DNA of 64,000 bases from Kribbella pittospori (GTDB lineage Bacteria > Actinomycetota > Actinomycetes > Propionibacteriales > Kribbellaceae). A model generated the notes under the pieces. That model was given only the letters and a program-made list of their open reading frames with translations, ran no database searches and was not told where the DNA came from. Every line of letters begins with the position of its first letter. Position 1 is the stretch's first letter. This document shows positions 15,768 through 23,982 of this stretch, piece after piece. Location of the stretch: the NCBI RefSeq assembly GCF_004331465.1, contig NZ_SJKB01000003.1, positions 372,001 through 436,000 on the forward strand, given 5' to 3'. The translations under genes and the position numbers were made by a program.

Positions 15768-15866
15768 GGCGACGCGGTGCGGTTCGAGTCAATAGAAGGA
15801 ATCCATGCCGCGATGCTACCGAGGCCGGGGTTCTCACCTGCGCTCGCTTGCGGGGGCTAAAGAGCG

Positions 15867-15914
15867 CAGAATTGTGTGCGAAGGCAGCGTCGTAGACACG
15901 AAGGAGCAATTCTG
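15867..15914 (+). promoter_or_regulatory. Inverted repeat covering the start site of the M81 peptidase gene
   Basis: CAGAATTG (15867-15874) is the perfect complement of CAATTCTG (15907-15914). The second arm lies directly after the AAGGAG ribosome site and ends on the first base of the GTG start. As RNA this could hide the start; as DNA it could be an operator with arms 40 bp apart. An 8-bp stem with a 32-base loop is modest. Confidence 0.4.
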
Positions 15915-17380
15915 TGAGCTCATCAGCGGAGTCCGGGCGGTTGCGGATCGGGATCGCGGGGATCGCGATCGAGTCGAGTACGTTCTCGCCGCACCGGACC
16001 AGGCTGGACGATTTCCACGTGACCCGCGCCGACGAGCTGCTCGGGCGGTACGACTTCCTCGCGGCGGGCAAGCCGCTGACCGAGGGCGTCGAGTGGGTGC
16101 CGCTGCTGCACGCCCGCGCGGTCCCCGGCGGTCCCGTCGTACCAGAGGTGTACGACGAGCTCGCGGCCGAGATCTACGAGCGTCTGGGTCAGGCGGGGCA
16201 GTTGGACGGCGTCTTCGTCGACATGCACGGTGCGATGAGCGTGATCGGCCGGACCGACATCGAGGCCGACCTCGTCGCGGGGATCCGCCGGATCGTCGGT
16301 CCCGACGTACTGCTCTCGACCGGGATGGATCTCCACGGCAACATGTCGCGCGAGTTGATCGGGCTGCTCGACCTCGCCACCTGCTACCGCAAGGCCCCGC
16401 ACACCGACGCGTGGGACACCAAGGAACGCGCGGCGCGCAACCTGGTGGCACGGTTGCGCTCGGGCGGCCGGCCGCTGAAGGCGTGGGTGCAGGTGCCGGT
16501 GCTGCTGCCGGGGGAGAAGACCAGCACCAGGATCGAGCCGGCCAAGAGCATCTACGCGCAGGTCGACGAGGTCGAGGCGATGGACGGCGTACTGGACGCC
16601 GCGATCTGGGTCGGATACGCGTGGGCGGACGAGCCGCGCTGCCAGGCCGCGGTCGTGGTGATGGGCGACGACGAGCAGGTGATCACCGCTCAGGCGAAGC
16701 GGCTCGCGGACGCCTACTGGGACGCGCACGACAAGTTCGAGTTCGTCGCGCCGACCGGGACACTCGCCGAGTGCCTTGACCAGGCGCTCGCGTCGACCGC
16801 CCGGCCGTTCTACATCAGCGACTCCGGCGACAACCCGACGGCCGGCGGGGCAGGGGACACCTCGTGGACCCTGGACAAGCTGCTGCGCATGCCGGCGATC
16901 ACCGAGTCGGACCTGACCACGATCTACGCGGCGATTGTCGACCCGGAGGTGACCACCGCGGCGATGGAGGCAGGCGTCGGCGCGACGATCAGCGTCGAGG
17001 TGGGCGGCAAGATCGACTCCGAGCCGTGCGGTCCGGTCGCGCTGACCGGTCGGGTGACCGGCATCGACACCACGGCGGGTGCGGTGGCCCTGGCGGTCGG
17101 CGGGTTGCACGTCATCGTGACCATGCGCCGCAAGCCGTACCACATCGAGTCGGACTTCGTCGCTCTCGGACTGGCGCCGCGCGACGCCGACCTCGTCATC
17201 GTGAAGATCGGCTACCTCGAACCCGAGCTCTACGCGATGGCCGCCGACTGGCTCCTCGCCCTCACCCCCGGCGGCGTCAACCAGGACCTCCTCAGCCTCG
17301 GCCACCACGGCATCGAGCGCCCCATGTTCCCCTTCGACCCCGACATGCCCGACCCAGACCTCACCCCCGAGCTCATCTGA
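15914..17380 (+). CDS. M81-family metallopeptidase (MlrC-like)
   Basis: The 488-residue protein matches the M81/MlrC (microcystinase C) family: an N-terminal domain with IAGIAIESSTFSP, then the metal-binding motifs FVDMHGAM (Asp103, His105), GMDLHGNMS (Asp139, His141) and KAPHTDAWDT (His163, Asp165). The C-terminal MlrC domain contains DSGDNPTAGGAGDT. Family members are zinc-dependent hydrolases; MlrC cleaves linearised microcystin peptides, but most homologues have unknown substrates. GTG 15914 follows AAGGAG. It stands alone on the rightward strand, with no transporter beside it. Confidence 0.88.
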   Translation: MSSSAESGRLRIGIAGIAIESSTFSPHRTRLDDFHVTRADELLGRYDFLAAGKPLTEGVEWVPLLHARAVPGGPVVPEVYDELAAEIYERLGQAGQLDGVFVDMHGAMSVIGRTDIEADLVAGIRRIVGPDVLLSTGMDLHGNMSRELIGLLDLATCYRKAPHTDAWDTKERAARNLVARLRSGGRPLKAWVQVPVLLPGEKTSTRIEPAKSIYAQVDEVEAMDGVLDAAIWVGYAWADEPRCQAAVVVMGDDEQVITAQAKRLADAYWDAHDKFEFVAPTGTLAECLDQALASTARPFYISDSGDNPTAGGAGDTSWTLDKLLRMPAITESDLTTIYAAIVDPEVTTAAMEAGVGATISVEVGGKIDSEPCGPVALTGRVTGIDTTAGAVALAVGGLHVIVTMRRKPYHIESDFVALGLAPRDADLVIVKIGYLEPELYAMAADWLLALTPGGVNQDLLSLGHHGIERPMFPFDPDMPDPDLTPELI

Positions 17381-17389
17381 CTGAAGGCA

Positions 17390-17530
17390 TCAGCGGCGTA
17401 CGTCGTCCTCCTCCGGCCGGTCGCGGTTCGCGTCGGCCGGCGGGGGAGGGGCGTCCCGCTCCGGGCCGGTGGGGGACAGCCAGGAGCGGGCGAGTGCCAG
17501 TGCGGCCTCCACGAATGACGGTCGCTTCAT
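17390..17530 (-). CDS. Small hypothetical protein (46 residues)
   Basis: A short leftward frame starts at ATG 17530, with GGGAGGG six bases upstream, and ends ten bases beyond the M81 gene's stop. The product begins MKRPSFVEAALALARSWLSP and continues into a charged, proline-rich tail ending in EEDDVRR. The strong ribosome site and the amphipathic first 20 residues suggest a real small protein. No function is proposed. Confidence 0.5.
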   Translation of the reverse strand: MKRPSFVEAALALARSWLSPTGPERDAPPPPADANRDRPEEDDVRR

Positions 17531-17603
17531 GCATCCCTCCCCGACGTGCTCAGGGAGTGAGACTTGCAGACCGGGCTTTCAGTTCACTTTCACCGACTGG
17601 CGG

Positions 17604-18278
17604 TCACTGAAATCCGGGCACGAACAGGACGCGGTTCCCGTCCGGGTCGTGGGCATCCGGCCGCGCTTCGGCCACCGTCAGACCGAGGTGGTTGACGTGG
17701 GTGTTTGCCGGCGGCAAGGACTTGCAGAGCTTCACCGCGTCGGCGCCGATCCGGAAGTACGCCGCGTCGGCCTCGTCGGACGGCACCGGCTCCATGCCGA
17801 GGTGGTCGCCGTAGAACTCGACGGCGGCGTCGAGATCAGGCGCGTCCAGTGCGATGTACGAGAGCCGGCTGACCGGTCCCGACGTGATCGGCGGGACGCG
17901 GAACTCCTCCGACCGCTGGAGAAGCTCGACGCGTACGCCGTTCGGATCGGAGAGGAACGCGAGTCGGCCCTGACCGCTCCCCGCCACCCTGGGCGTGCTG
18001 AGCTCGGCGTACCCGGCGCCGATCAGCCGGGCGTAGTCGCCGTCCAGATCGTCCGTCATGAACCCGACGTGGTTCAGCCCGTACGCCGCGCCCGGGTCGA
18101 CCTCCTCGTTGTGGAGCAGTTCCACCAGCCCGGTCGCCAGCTGGATGTGCACCCGATGGACCCGCGGACCGGTCATGAACAAGCGGTCGACCACCTCGGC
18201 GCCGATGCCGGAGTAGAAGGCCAAGCTCGCATCCAGATCCTGGACACGACCACCGACATGGTTCAGTTCATAGATCAC
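17604..18278 (-). CDS. Two-domain VOC-family protein (extradiol dioxygenase-like fold)
   Basis: The 224-residue protein consists of two VOC modules. The first starts VIYELNHVGGRVQDLDASLA and ends FLSDPNGVRVELL; the second starts LSYIALDAPDLDAAVEFYGD and ends HDPDGNRVLFVP. His in NHVGG and the Glu of VELL in module 1 are candidate metal ligands. The layout is that of type I extradiol dioxygenases and 4-hydroxyphenylpyruvate dioxygenase-like enzymes, but the protein is short and the reaction is uncertain. I chose GTG 18278 because family members begin at this point; a TTG at 18305 would add nine residues. A LacI-type palindrome lies immediately upstream. Confidence 0.75.
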   Translation of the reverse strand: MIYELNHVGGRVQDLDASLAFYSGIGAEVVDRLFMTGPRVHRVHIQLATGLVELLHNEEVDPGAAYGLNHVGFMTDDLDGDYARLIGAGYAELSTPRVAGSGQGRLAFLSDPNGVRVELLQRSEEFRVPPITSGPVSRLSYIALDAPDLDAAVEFYGDHLGMEPVPSDEADAAYFRIGADAVKLCKSLPPANTHVNHLGLTVAEARPDAHDPDGNRVLFVPGFQ

Positions 18279-18288
18279 CGGACCATCA

Positions 18289-18304
18289 TGGCAAACGTTT
18301 ACCA
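18289..18304. promoter_or_regulatory. LacI-type operator palindrome
   Basis: TGGCAAACGTTTACCA is a 16-bp dyad with one mismatched pair and the central ACGT-type AACGTT core typical of LacI/GalR-family operators. It lies 10 bases upstream of the VOC gene's GTG. No LacI gene is in the window. Confidence 0.5.
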
Positions 18305-18335
18305 ATGACGCTATGAGGGATGACCGGATCTGGAC

Positions 18336-20306
18336 TCAGCGGATCCGGGAGAGCCGGCCGTTCGGCGCCACCCGGACGGTGGTCTTGCGCGCGCCGACGG
18401 TCAGGTCGACCAGCAGCATGGATCCCGCGGTTCTGGTGCTGAAGGCAACTTTCGTACCGACCGCGGCCGGTACGACGACCGACAGGATCGAGGCGGTCGG
18501 CCCACCGCGGTTGAACTTGACCACGGGCGCCGGCTGCTTGTGGAAGATGTCCGGGAAATACCAACCCTGGACGGGATCCTGCTTGCCCTGCTCGACCGTG
18601 ATCGCGTTGGCCGGAAGCTTTTGCCCGTAAGGGATCTGCAGCAAGTACGTCTTGGTGTTGTCACCAGGTTTCGCGGCGACTGCCGTGGTCGGGGACTGCA
18701 CCGTCACCTTCTGGCCCGGCGCCAGGTGCCACAACGTCTCGTACCGCTGATTGGTCGTTGACTCACCCCGGTCCAGCGTGACGATCAGATCGGGATCCTT
18801 CAGTACGAGCACGTCCCTGGTCCGTTCCACCCCGGCCGCGGGTGTGTCACGGAACTCGTAGTACTCCGAGGTGGGCGCCATCGCCGCGCTGACCAGCTTC
18901 GTCTCGACCGGCGTGCCCTTGGCCGACGGGACAGTCATCACGTTGTGGGACGCCTGGCTCCTGGTCCACTCCTGCCACTTGTCGAGCTGGTATCCGGGGT
19001 GGCCCGGGTCGATCAGGATGTCGCGGCCGTGCGAGTTGTAGGTGATCGACATGTGGTCGTCGTGCCCGTGGTACCGGCGCGCGGCCCCGAACCGGATGCT
19101 GTACGTCGACTCCTGAGTGAACGGCCTCGTCTCGCCCCATCCGGTCCGACCGAAGACATAGCCGGCGTCGAAGACCGCGGTCCGCTTGGGCGGCTTCGTC
19201 CCGCGTGCCCCGAGGGTGGCGGCGTACTCCAAGGACGTACCGGCCGCGGGTTGCGGCTTCTGGCGTACCGTGTCGCCGACCTGGGGGAGTTCACCAGCAG
19301 CGGTGGTGGCGAGGGCCAGCCACTCCGCGAGTGCGCGTCGCCGTTCCTCGATGACGGGTCCTGGATCGGCGCCGCAGCGTTGCAGTGCCGTGGTCGCCCG
19401 GCCCCACAGCTGGTAGTTGAACATGGCGTAGCCGACGGACTGCTCGTTCGTCGATCCCTGCGGGTCGATCGCGGTGGTGATTGCCTGGGTCAACCGTTCG
19501 ACGGCCCGCTTCTTCAGGTCCGCGCGACCCAGAGTGCAGCCGACGCCTAACATCGCAATGCTCTCGTCAGTGCCGTGGTTCGACGGCCCGCCCCAGTTCT
19601 CGGTCATGAACTTGGCGTGGTCGAGCAGCGATTGATCAAGCCAGGCGTACTGCGCCGGCAGCCGACGGACATGCAGTCCGGCAAGCACGGCCTGCCGGGC
19701 ACAGATCAGCACGTTGGTGCGATGCATGGTGGACTCCCAGGCACCGACATCGCCCTTCCAGGAATACGGATTGTCGCGCACCCAGTCGTGAATGATCGCC
19801 ATCACGTGCGTCAGCGCCTTGCGATCGCCCTTCCCGGCCGCCGTGATCCCATGTCCCAACCACCGCAACGAATGCAGCCACATGTACCAACTCGGCTTGT
19901 GATACGGATCCGACCGCCACCGGATATCACCGGAACCATCACCGACCTTGTACGCCGGATCGTCGCCCCACGCGAACGTATCCCGCATCACCATCCGCAA
20001 CGGCACGTCCGCCTCGATCCCACTGAACCCCGGACACGCGTACGTCCCGGTCCGAGCAACCGGCGTCGACTTCACCGCAGTAGAAGACGGCGTACCCCGA
20101 ACAACAGGACTCGGCGTCGCATCCCCAGCCGACACCACCGGAGTCTTCTCCCGCCCACCAGGCATCAACACCCTGATCGCGCCAGCAAACGCCACCGCAC
20201 AAACCACCACACAAACAACAGCCGGCCCAACCCCACTACCCCTGCGCCGCGTACCCACCCCAGACCCCCCAAGTCGCCGCCTCACCAAGAGAGACGGGAC
20301 CAACAC
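18336..20306 (-). CDS. Heparinase II/III-like polysaccharide lyase, membrane-anchored
   Basis: The 656-residue protein starts at GTG 20306. A basic N-terminus precedes one hydrophobic segment (about residues 27-48), a signal anchor, and then a Ser/Thr/Pro-rich linker. Residues of about 95-330 form an alpha/alpha-toroid-like region with a WESTMHRTNVLICARQA helix, and the rest is the heparinase II/III beta-sheet domain. That domain includes FGAARRYHGHDDHMSITYNS and the DPGHPGY segment, whose His residues belong to the family active site. It would cleave a uronate-containing polysaccharide outside the membrane by beta-elimination. The polymer is unknown. It is 72 bp downstream of, and on the same strand as, the regulator gene at 20378. 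Confidence 0.82.
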   Translation of the reverse strand: MLVPSLLVRRRLGGSGVGTRRRGSGVGPAVVCVVVCAVAFAGAIRVLMPGGREKTPVVSAGDATPSPVVRGTPSSTAVKSTPVARTGTYACPGFSGIEADVPLRMVMRDTFAWGDDPAYKVGDGSGDIRWRSDPYHKPSWYMWLHSLRWLGHGITAAGKGDRKALTHVMAIIHDWVRDNPYSWKGDVGAWESTMHRTNVLICARQAVLAGLHVRRLPAQYAWLDQSLLDHAKFMTENWGGPSNHGTDESIAMLGVGCTLGRADLKKRAVERLTQAITTAIDPQGSTNEQSVGYAMFNYQLWGRATTALQRCGADPGPVIEERRRALAEWLALATTAAGELPQVGDTVRQKPQPAAGTSLEYAATLGARGTKPPKRTAVFDAGYVFGRTGWGETRPFTQESTYSIRFGAARRYHGHDDHMSITYNSHGRDILIDPGHPGYQLDKWQEWTRSQASHNVMTVPSAKGTPVETKLVSAAMAPTSEYYEFRDTPAAGVERTRDVLVLKDPDLIVTLDRGESTTNQRYETLWHLAPGQKVTVQSPTTAVAAKPGDNTKTYLLQIPYGQKLPANAITVEQGKQDPVQGWYFPDIFHKQPAPVVKFNRGGPTASILSVVVPAAVGTKVAFSTRTAGSMLLVDLTVGARKTTVRVAPNGRLSRIR

Positions 20307-20377
20307 CCGGATTAGTTGCTCCGGTTCCAGGGATGGGGTCCAGCTTGTTACTCGGAGAGCTCAGCAGACTGAGGGGA

Positions 20378-22078
20378 TCAGGTGACGATGCCGTAGTCGC
20401 GGATTTTTCGGTAGATGGTGGCTCGGGACATGCCGAGGGCGGAGGCGGCCGCGGTTTTGTCGCCGTGGTGGGAGGCGAGGGCGCCGACGATGGCGTCGCG
20501 TTCGAGGGCTTCCATGCGGGTGAGGTGGCGGCGGGTGGTGGCGTGGCATTCGGCGGGGAGGTCTTCGAGTTCGACGACGCCGGAGCGGCGGCGGCGGGCT
20601 ACGTCGGTCAGGACCTTCCGTAGGTGCGTCACGTTGCCTGCCCACGGGAGTCGCATCAGCTGGTTGAGTGCGGCCCCGGAGACGGTCACGCCGGTGATGC
20701 CGGCGCGGCCGAGCAGGTACCGCACCAGGACCGGGATGTCCTCGAGGTGGTGACGCAGCGGAGGTACGGCGACAGTCCGCGGGAAGAACCGCAGGAGCTG
20801 GGTCCCGAGCTCGTCCTGGCCGCGCGACTGTCCGGTCAGCAGCGTCAGCGCGACCCACGGCTCGCGGGCCACCGAACTGTCGCGCACCGACTGCAGGAGA
20901 TCCACCAGACCCTGGATGACCTCCGCGGAGAGCAGGTGGGCGTTCCGGATGATGAGATCGGAGCCGGAGTCCAGTTCGCTGGTAGCGGAGGCGAGGAGAT
21001 CAGCCTGATCGCCGGCATCGAGCACCGCGAGCCGCCGGCCCGGCGAGCTGTAGTCGTGGACCGCGCGGAGCAGAGTCAACTTGCCTGAACCCGGCTCACC
21101 CTCGGCGACCAGCCACTCCGCCCGGCGGCACGCGTCGAGCACCTCCTGCGTCGTGTGCCGCCACAACGCGCTCGTCCCGGTCATGCCTGGGAGCGACGGG
21201 ACCCTGCCACCACTGGGCGACCGGGGTCCGGACCGCTGCTCCTTGATCTGCACGATCCCGCCGGCCAGAGCGTCGCCGAGGAACGTCGGTTGGTACGCCA
21301 GCCGGGCGCTGATCCCGCTCGGGAGGTCGGCGAGGAACGTGACCGGCTTGGTCCCGCCGCGGGCGTCCCGGGTCCGGTCGATCAGCGCGGCCTGGTCGGT
21401 GGAGTCGAACCGCTGCTGGGCATGGGCGTTGATCATGAAGACCTCGTCGCCGAGGGCGATCACCGAGCCGCCGGTGTGCCGGCAGACCGCGTAGTACTCG
21501 GTCAGCAGCGCCTGGTCGAGGGCGTTCGCCTCCTCCAGGATGCGTTCCTGGATCCGCCGGGCCGCGAGTTTGGCGAACGACAGCAGGATCGCGTTGGAGT
21601 TCTTCGCCTGGGTGGTGATGTCCAGGATCCCGAGCAGGCCGCCGGTGACCGGGTGCGTGATCGGCGCGCCGGCGCAGGAGAAACCGCGCAGTACACCGGT
21701 GTAGTGCTCGGCGCCGTCGATCAGGATCGGGCCGCCGACCTCCAGCGCGGTGCCGATCCCGTTGGTCCCGACCTCGGACTCGGCGTACCGGAAACCGGGG
21801 GCCAGATCGACGGAGTCGAGCCGCCGGATCAGGGTCTTGTCGCCGCCGCGACGGTCCAGGACGATGCCGCGGGCATCGGTCAGGATGATGCACACGGGCT
21901 CGTTGGTCAGCTCCGACGCCAGGGCGTCGATCACCGGCCGGGCCGCCCGGGCCAGCGTGGTGCCGAAGTCGAGCCCGTCGAAGTACGCAGGCGCGGGCCG
22001 GTCGGTGTCGACCAGGGACGCCTCCGAGCGTTGCCAGGACATCCGGATGGAGTCCCGGACGTCGGGTCTGGTGGCCAT
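20378..22078 (-). CDS. mimR: GAF/Fis-type activator of monooxygenase cluster 1 (MimR/AcoR-like)
   Basis: The 566-residue regulator has a GAF sensor (about 55-190, with GTNGIGTAL at 105-112), a compact AAA-like domain (about 300-480) and a C-terminal Fis-type helix-turn-helix (ALGMSRATIYRKIRDYGI). It resembles MimR, the activator of the mycobacterial mimABCD acetone/propane/phenol monooxygenase operon. The AAA domain is degenerate. The Walker A is GEPGSGKL, with Leu in place of Ser/Thr, and the Walker B position reads LIIRNA without acidic residues. The GAFTGA sigma-54 contact loop is absent, so it must activate a sigma-70-type polymerase. It is divergent from prmA copy 1, and the dyad at 22154 lies between them. 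Confidence 0.88.
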   Translation of the reverse strand: MATRPDVRDSIRMSWQRSEASLVDTDRPAPAYFDGLDFGTTLARAARPVIDALASELTNEPVCIILTDARGIVLDRRGGDKTLIRRLDSVDLAPGFRYAESEVGTNGIGTALEVGGPILIDGAEHYTGVLRGFSCAGAPITHPVTGGLLGILDITTQAKNSNAILLSFAKLAARRIQERILEEANALDQALLTEYYAVCRHTGGSVIALGDEVFMINAHAQQRFDSTDQAALIDRTRDARGGTKPVTFLADLPSGISARLAYQPTFLGDALAGGIVQIKEQRSGPRSPSGGRVPSLPGMTGTSALWRHTTQEVLDACRRAEWLVAEGEPGSGKLTLLRAVHDYSSPGRRLAVLDAGDQADLLASATSELDSGSDLIIRNAHLLSAEVIQGLVDLLQSVRDSSVAREPWVALTLLTGQSRGQDELGTQLLRFFPRTVAVPPLRHHLEDIPVLVRYLLGRAGITGVTVSGAALNQLMRLPWAGNVTHLRKVLTDVARRRRSGVVELEDLPAECHATTRRHLTRMEALERDAIVGALASHHGDKTAAASALGMSRATIYRKIRDYGIVT

Positions 22079-22153
22079 GGTCAGCTCCTTCCACTCGGCT
22101 GACTCTTCGAGAGAACAACACGACCAACAGTAATTGGCAAGCTTGTGACTCGA

Positions 22154-22168
22154 GTCTCACATTGAGAC
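22154..22168. promoter_or_regulatory. Monooxygenase operator dyad, cluster 1
   Basis: GTCTCA-CAT-TGAGAC, perfect 6-bp arms with a 3-bp spacer. The centre is 83 bp from the regulator start and 105 bp from the hydroxylase start. The same dyad occurs twice in cluster 2 (40575 and 40905), so it is the probable binding site of the Fis-type regulators. Confidence 0.75.
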
Positions 22169-22224
22169 AGAACGCCCCCATCGGTGCGGCTTTCATGCCT
22201 GGAACGCAGCTCAGCCGTACCGCT

Positions 22225-22247
22225 GGAGCCGGGCAGAAGCCGGCTCC
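22225..22247 (+). promoter_or_regulatory. Leader hairpin before prmA copy 1
   Basis: GGAGCCGG and CCGGCTCC pair around GCAGAAG in the 5' leader, ending seven bases before the GGAGG ribosome site. It could stabilise the mRNA or affect translation. No equivalent stem lies at this position in cluster 2. Confidence 0.45.
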
Positions 22248-22265
22248 CGACCCTGGAGGCAGACA

Positions 22266-23903
22266 TTGAGCAGGCAGAGTCTCACCAAGGCGCATGCCAA
22301 GATCACCGAACTCTCGTGGGAGCCCACCTTCGCCACTCCGGCGACCCGGTTCGGGACTGACTACACCTTCGAGAAGGCGCCGAAGAAGGACCCGCTGAAG
22401 CAGATCATGCGGTCCTACTTCCCGATGGAGGAGGAGAAGGACAACCGCGTGTACGGCGCCATGGACGGCGCCATCCGCGGAAACATGTTCCGCCAGGTCC
22501 AGCAGCGCTGGCTGGAGTGGCAGAAGCTGTTCCTGAGCATCATCCCGTTCCCGGAGATCTCCGCGGCCCGGGCGATGCCGATGGCGATCGACGCCGTACC
22601 GAACCCGGAGATCCACAACGGGCTCGCGGTGCAGATGATCGACGAGGTCCGGCACTCGACGATCCAGATGAACCTCAAGAAGCTGTACATGAACAACTAC
22701 ATCGACCCGGCCGGGTTCGACATGACCGAGAAGGCGTTCGCGAACAACTACGCGGGCACCATCGGCCGGCAGTTCGGTGAGGGGTTCATCACCGGTGACG
22801 CGATCACCGCGGCGAACATCTACCTGACCGTGGTGGCCGAGACGGCCTTCACCAACACGCTGTTCGTGGCCATGCCGGACGAGGCCGCGGCCAACGGCGA
22901 CTACCTGTTGCCGACGGTCTTCCACTCGGTCCAGTCCGACGAGTCGCGGCACATCAGCAACGGGTACTCGATCCTGCTGATGGCGCTGGCCGACGAGCGC
23001 AACCGGCCGCTGCTCGAGCGCGACCTGCGGTACGCGTGGTGGAACAACCACTGTGTCGTGGACGCGGCGATCGGCACCTTCATCGAGTACGGCACGAAGG
23101 ACCGCCGTAAGGACCGTGAGAGCTATGCGGAGATGTGGCGCCGGTGGATCTACGACGACTACTACCGCAGCTACCTGCTGCCGCTGGAGAAGTACGGACT
23201 CACCATCCCGCACGACCTGGTCGAAGAGGCCTGGAAGCGGATCGTGGACAAGGGTTACGTGCACGAGGTGGCACGGTTCTTCGCCACCGGCTGGCCGGTC
23301 AACTACTGGCGGATCGACGCCATGACCGACAAGGACTTCGAGTGGTTCGAGGACAAGTACCCGGGCTGGTACTCGAAGTACGGCAAGTGGTGGGAGAACT
23401 ACAACCGGCTGGCCTACCCGGGCCGGAACAAGCCGATCGCGTTCGAGGACGTCGGCTACCAGTACCCGCACCGCTGCTGGACGTGCATGGTGCCGGCGCT
23501 GATCCACGAGGACATGGTGACCGAGAAGGTCGACGGCCAGTGGCGCACCTACTGCTCCGAGACGTGCTACTGGACCGACGCGGTCGCGTTCCGCGGTGAG
23601 TACGACGGCCGGCCGACCCCGAACATGGGCCGCCTGACCGGCTTCCGCGAATGGGAGACGCTGCACCACGGCAAGGACCTCGCCGACATCGTCTCCGACC
23701 TCGGCTACGTCCGCGACGACGGCAAGACCCTGATCGGTCAGCCGCACCTGGACCTGGACGACCCGAAGAAGATGTGGACCCTCGACGACGTCCGCGGCAA
23801 CACGTTCAACAGCCCCAACGTGCTGCTGAACGAGATGTCCGACGCCGAGCGCGAGGCACACATCGCGGCGTACAAGGCGAACGGCACCAAGGCCGTCGCC
23901 TGA
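22266..23903 (+). CDS. prmA: Propane/acetone-type diiron monooxygenase, hydroxylase alpha subunit (copy 1)
   Basis: The 545-residue catalytic subunit has all six diiron ligands: Glu97, Glu127-x2-His130, Glu192 and Glu226-x2-His229. Their spacing (30, 65, 34) is identical to that in methane monooxygenase hydroxylase, and Thr196 sits at the place of the catalytic threonine. It inserts oxygen into a C-H bond of a short alkane, acetone or a phenol in the cytoplasm, together with the beta subunit, coupling protein and reductase. From memory it is very close to the mycobacterial MimA type. TTG 22266 has GGAGG six bases upstream and gives the MSRQS start shared with copy 2. It is the first gene of a nine-gene run. 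Confidence 0.95.
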   Translation: MSRQSLTKAHAKITELSWEPTFATPATRFGTDYTFEKAPKKDPLKQIMRSYFPMEEEKDNRVYGAMDGAIRGNMFRQVQQRWLEWQKLFLSIIPFPEISAARAMPMAIDAVPNPEIHNGLAVQMIDEVRHSTIQMNLKKLYMNNYIDPAGFDMTEKAFANNYAGTIGRQFGEGFITGDAITAANIYLTVVAETAFTNTLFVAMPDEAAANGDYLLPTVFHSVQSDESRHISNGYSILLMALADERNRPLLERDLRYAWWNNHCVVDAAIGTFIEYGTKDRRKDRESYAEMWRRWIYDDYYRSYLLPLEKYGLTIPHDLVEEAWKRIVDKGYVHEVARFFATGWPVNYWRIDAMTDKDFEWFEDKYPGWYSKYGKWWENYNRLAYPGRNKPIAFEDVGYQYPHRCWTCMVPALIHEDMVTEKVDGQWRTYCSETCYWTDAVAFRGEYDGRPTPNMGRLTGFREWETLHHGKDLADIVSDLGYVRDDGKTLIGQPHLDLDDPKKMWTLDDVRGNTFNSPNVLLNEMSDAEREAHIAAYKANGTKAVA

Positions 23904-23982
23904 CCCCACCGAACCGGCTGGTGGCGGCGCGGGGATGAGCGTCGCCACCAGTCGTTCCACCCGAGCGTGAGGAGGCCCGGAC

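Noticed and set aside
22079..22265. Possible sigma-54 (-24/-12) promoter for the monooxygenase, suggested by the NtrC-like layout of its regulator
   Set aside because: No TGGCAC-N5-TTGCA element is seen, the regulator lacks GAFTGA, and actinobacteria lack sigma-54.
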